64,000 nucleotides of DNA from DATKZH01 sp964475955 (GTDB lineage Bacteria > Planctomycetota > Planctomycetia > Pirellulales > Thermoguttaceae). The position numbers and the translations under genes were made by a program. Location: assembly GCA_964475955.1 (NCBI GenBank), contig CAYYZY010000004.1:24418-88417 (forward strand). The letters run 5' to 3'. Of the stretch, positions 63,894 to 64,000 are shown piece after piece (within the stretch, counting starts at the first letter, position 1; each line of letters opens with the position of its first letter). The notes beneath the pieces were generated by a model, which had not been told where the DNA came from, made no database searches, and was given only the letters and a program-made list of their open reading frames with translations.

Positions 63894-64000
63894 TAGGCTT
63901 TGTCGGAAAACGGCCGGGACAGGGCGATCTGTAGGGTGTGTGCTCGCACGCACGCCGGAAAACCGCGGTCTCCGCGTGGGTGCAAGCACTACTGCTGTCA
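63894..64000. repeat. MITE-like palindromic element, copy 2 (cut by window edge)
   Basis: Starts TAGGCTTTGTCGGAA and continues as the inverted copy of 50213-50337 (shared blocks CAGGGCGA, CTGTAGGGTG, GCACGCACG, CGGAAAACCG, GTGGGTGCAAGCAC). 107 nt are visible. The terminal repeat at the other end lies outside the window. Confidence 0.85.

Overview
High-GC chromosomal scaffold segment that looks planctomycete (Pirellulales-like, inferred from gene content, not from a marker gene). The signs are a PVM-type bacterial microcompartment (BMC) gene set at the left edge, a MoxR/DUF58/VWA operon, many Tat- and Sec-exported proteins of unknown function, a protein with an N-terminal LEPRWML motif, a CxxxCH haem-like protein, and many intergenic palindromic elements. 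One run of 100 Ns (48235-48334) marks an assembly gap inside a tandem-repeat array.

Layout. 70-5643 (+): right part of a BMC operon: acetate kinase, three EutN/CcmL shell-vertex proteins, a PduP-like CoA-acylating aldehyde dehydrogenase, an RpiB-like candidate cargo protein and a class II (fuculose-phosphate type) aldolase. By analogy with the studied planctomycete fucose/rhamnose compartment, the aldolase would release lactaldehyde inside the shell and the dehydrogenase would oxidise it to an acyl-CoA. The hexamer genes and PduL-type phosphotransacylase must lie to the left of the window. 5786-24141 (-): a long, mostly overlapping operon encoding two VWA membrane proteins, a DUF58 protein, a 1449-aa TPR plus PQQ-propeller protein, a MoxR ATPase and a coiled-coil membrane protein, then two paralogous exported proteins and an ABC-2 permease. 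24508-32647: housekeeping stretch with acylphosphatase, Nudix hydrolase, an enlarged RecQ, FtsH and a small TPR protein. 32949-37356: Tat-exported metallo-beta-lactamase, Tat-exported fucose-isomerase-like protein, and a second, canonical acetate kinase. 37448-44111: YceH-like protein, UvrD/PcrA helicase, a free-standing RNA polymerase alpha-CTD-like protein, and a DUF3592/arrestin-like/P-loop trio. 44368-55191: exported oxidoreductase, exported unknown, lipase, hydrolase, YjhG-type sugar-acid dehydratase, PL14-like lyase, two small lipoproteins and a LEPR-motif haemolysin-repeat protein. 55295-59156 (-): an ECF sigma / anti-sigma operon with two exported unknowns. 59949-63059 (+): sulfotransferase, glycosyltransferase and deacetylase operon. 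63056-63514 (-): PfkB kinase with its middle deleted.

The most striking non-coding signal is a set of intergenic elements that are unrelated in sequence but share one plan: an outer inverted repeat enclosing two perfect or near-perfect hairpins. They occur at 5651, 35851, 45875, 47860 (as a 102-bp tandem array), 50213 and 59581. Simpler palindromes of the same general kind sit at 32727, 35909, 36044 and 63604. One family, about 125 bp with 15-bp terminal inverted repeats, is present twice (50213-50337 and from 63894 to the window edge). They resemble REP/BIME or MITE elements, and no transposase for them is in the window.
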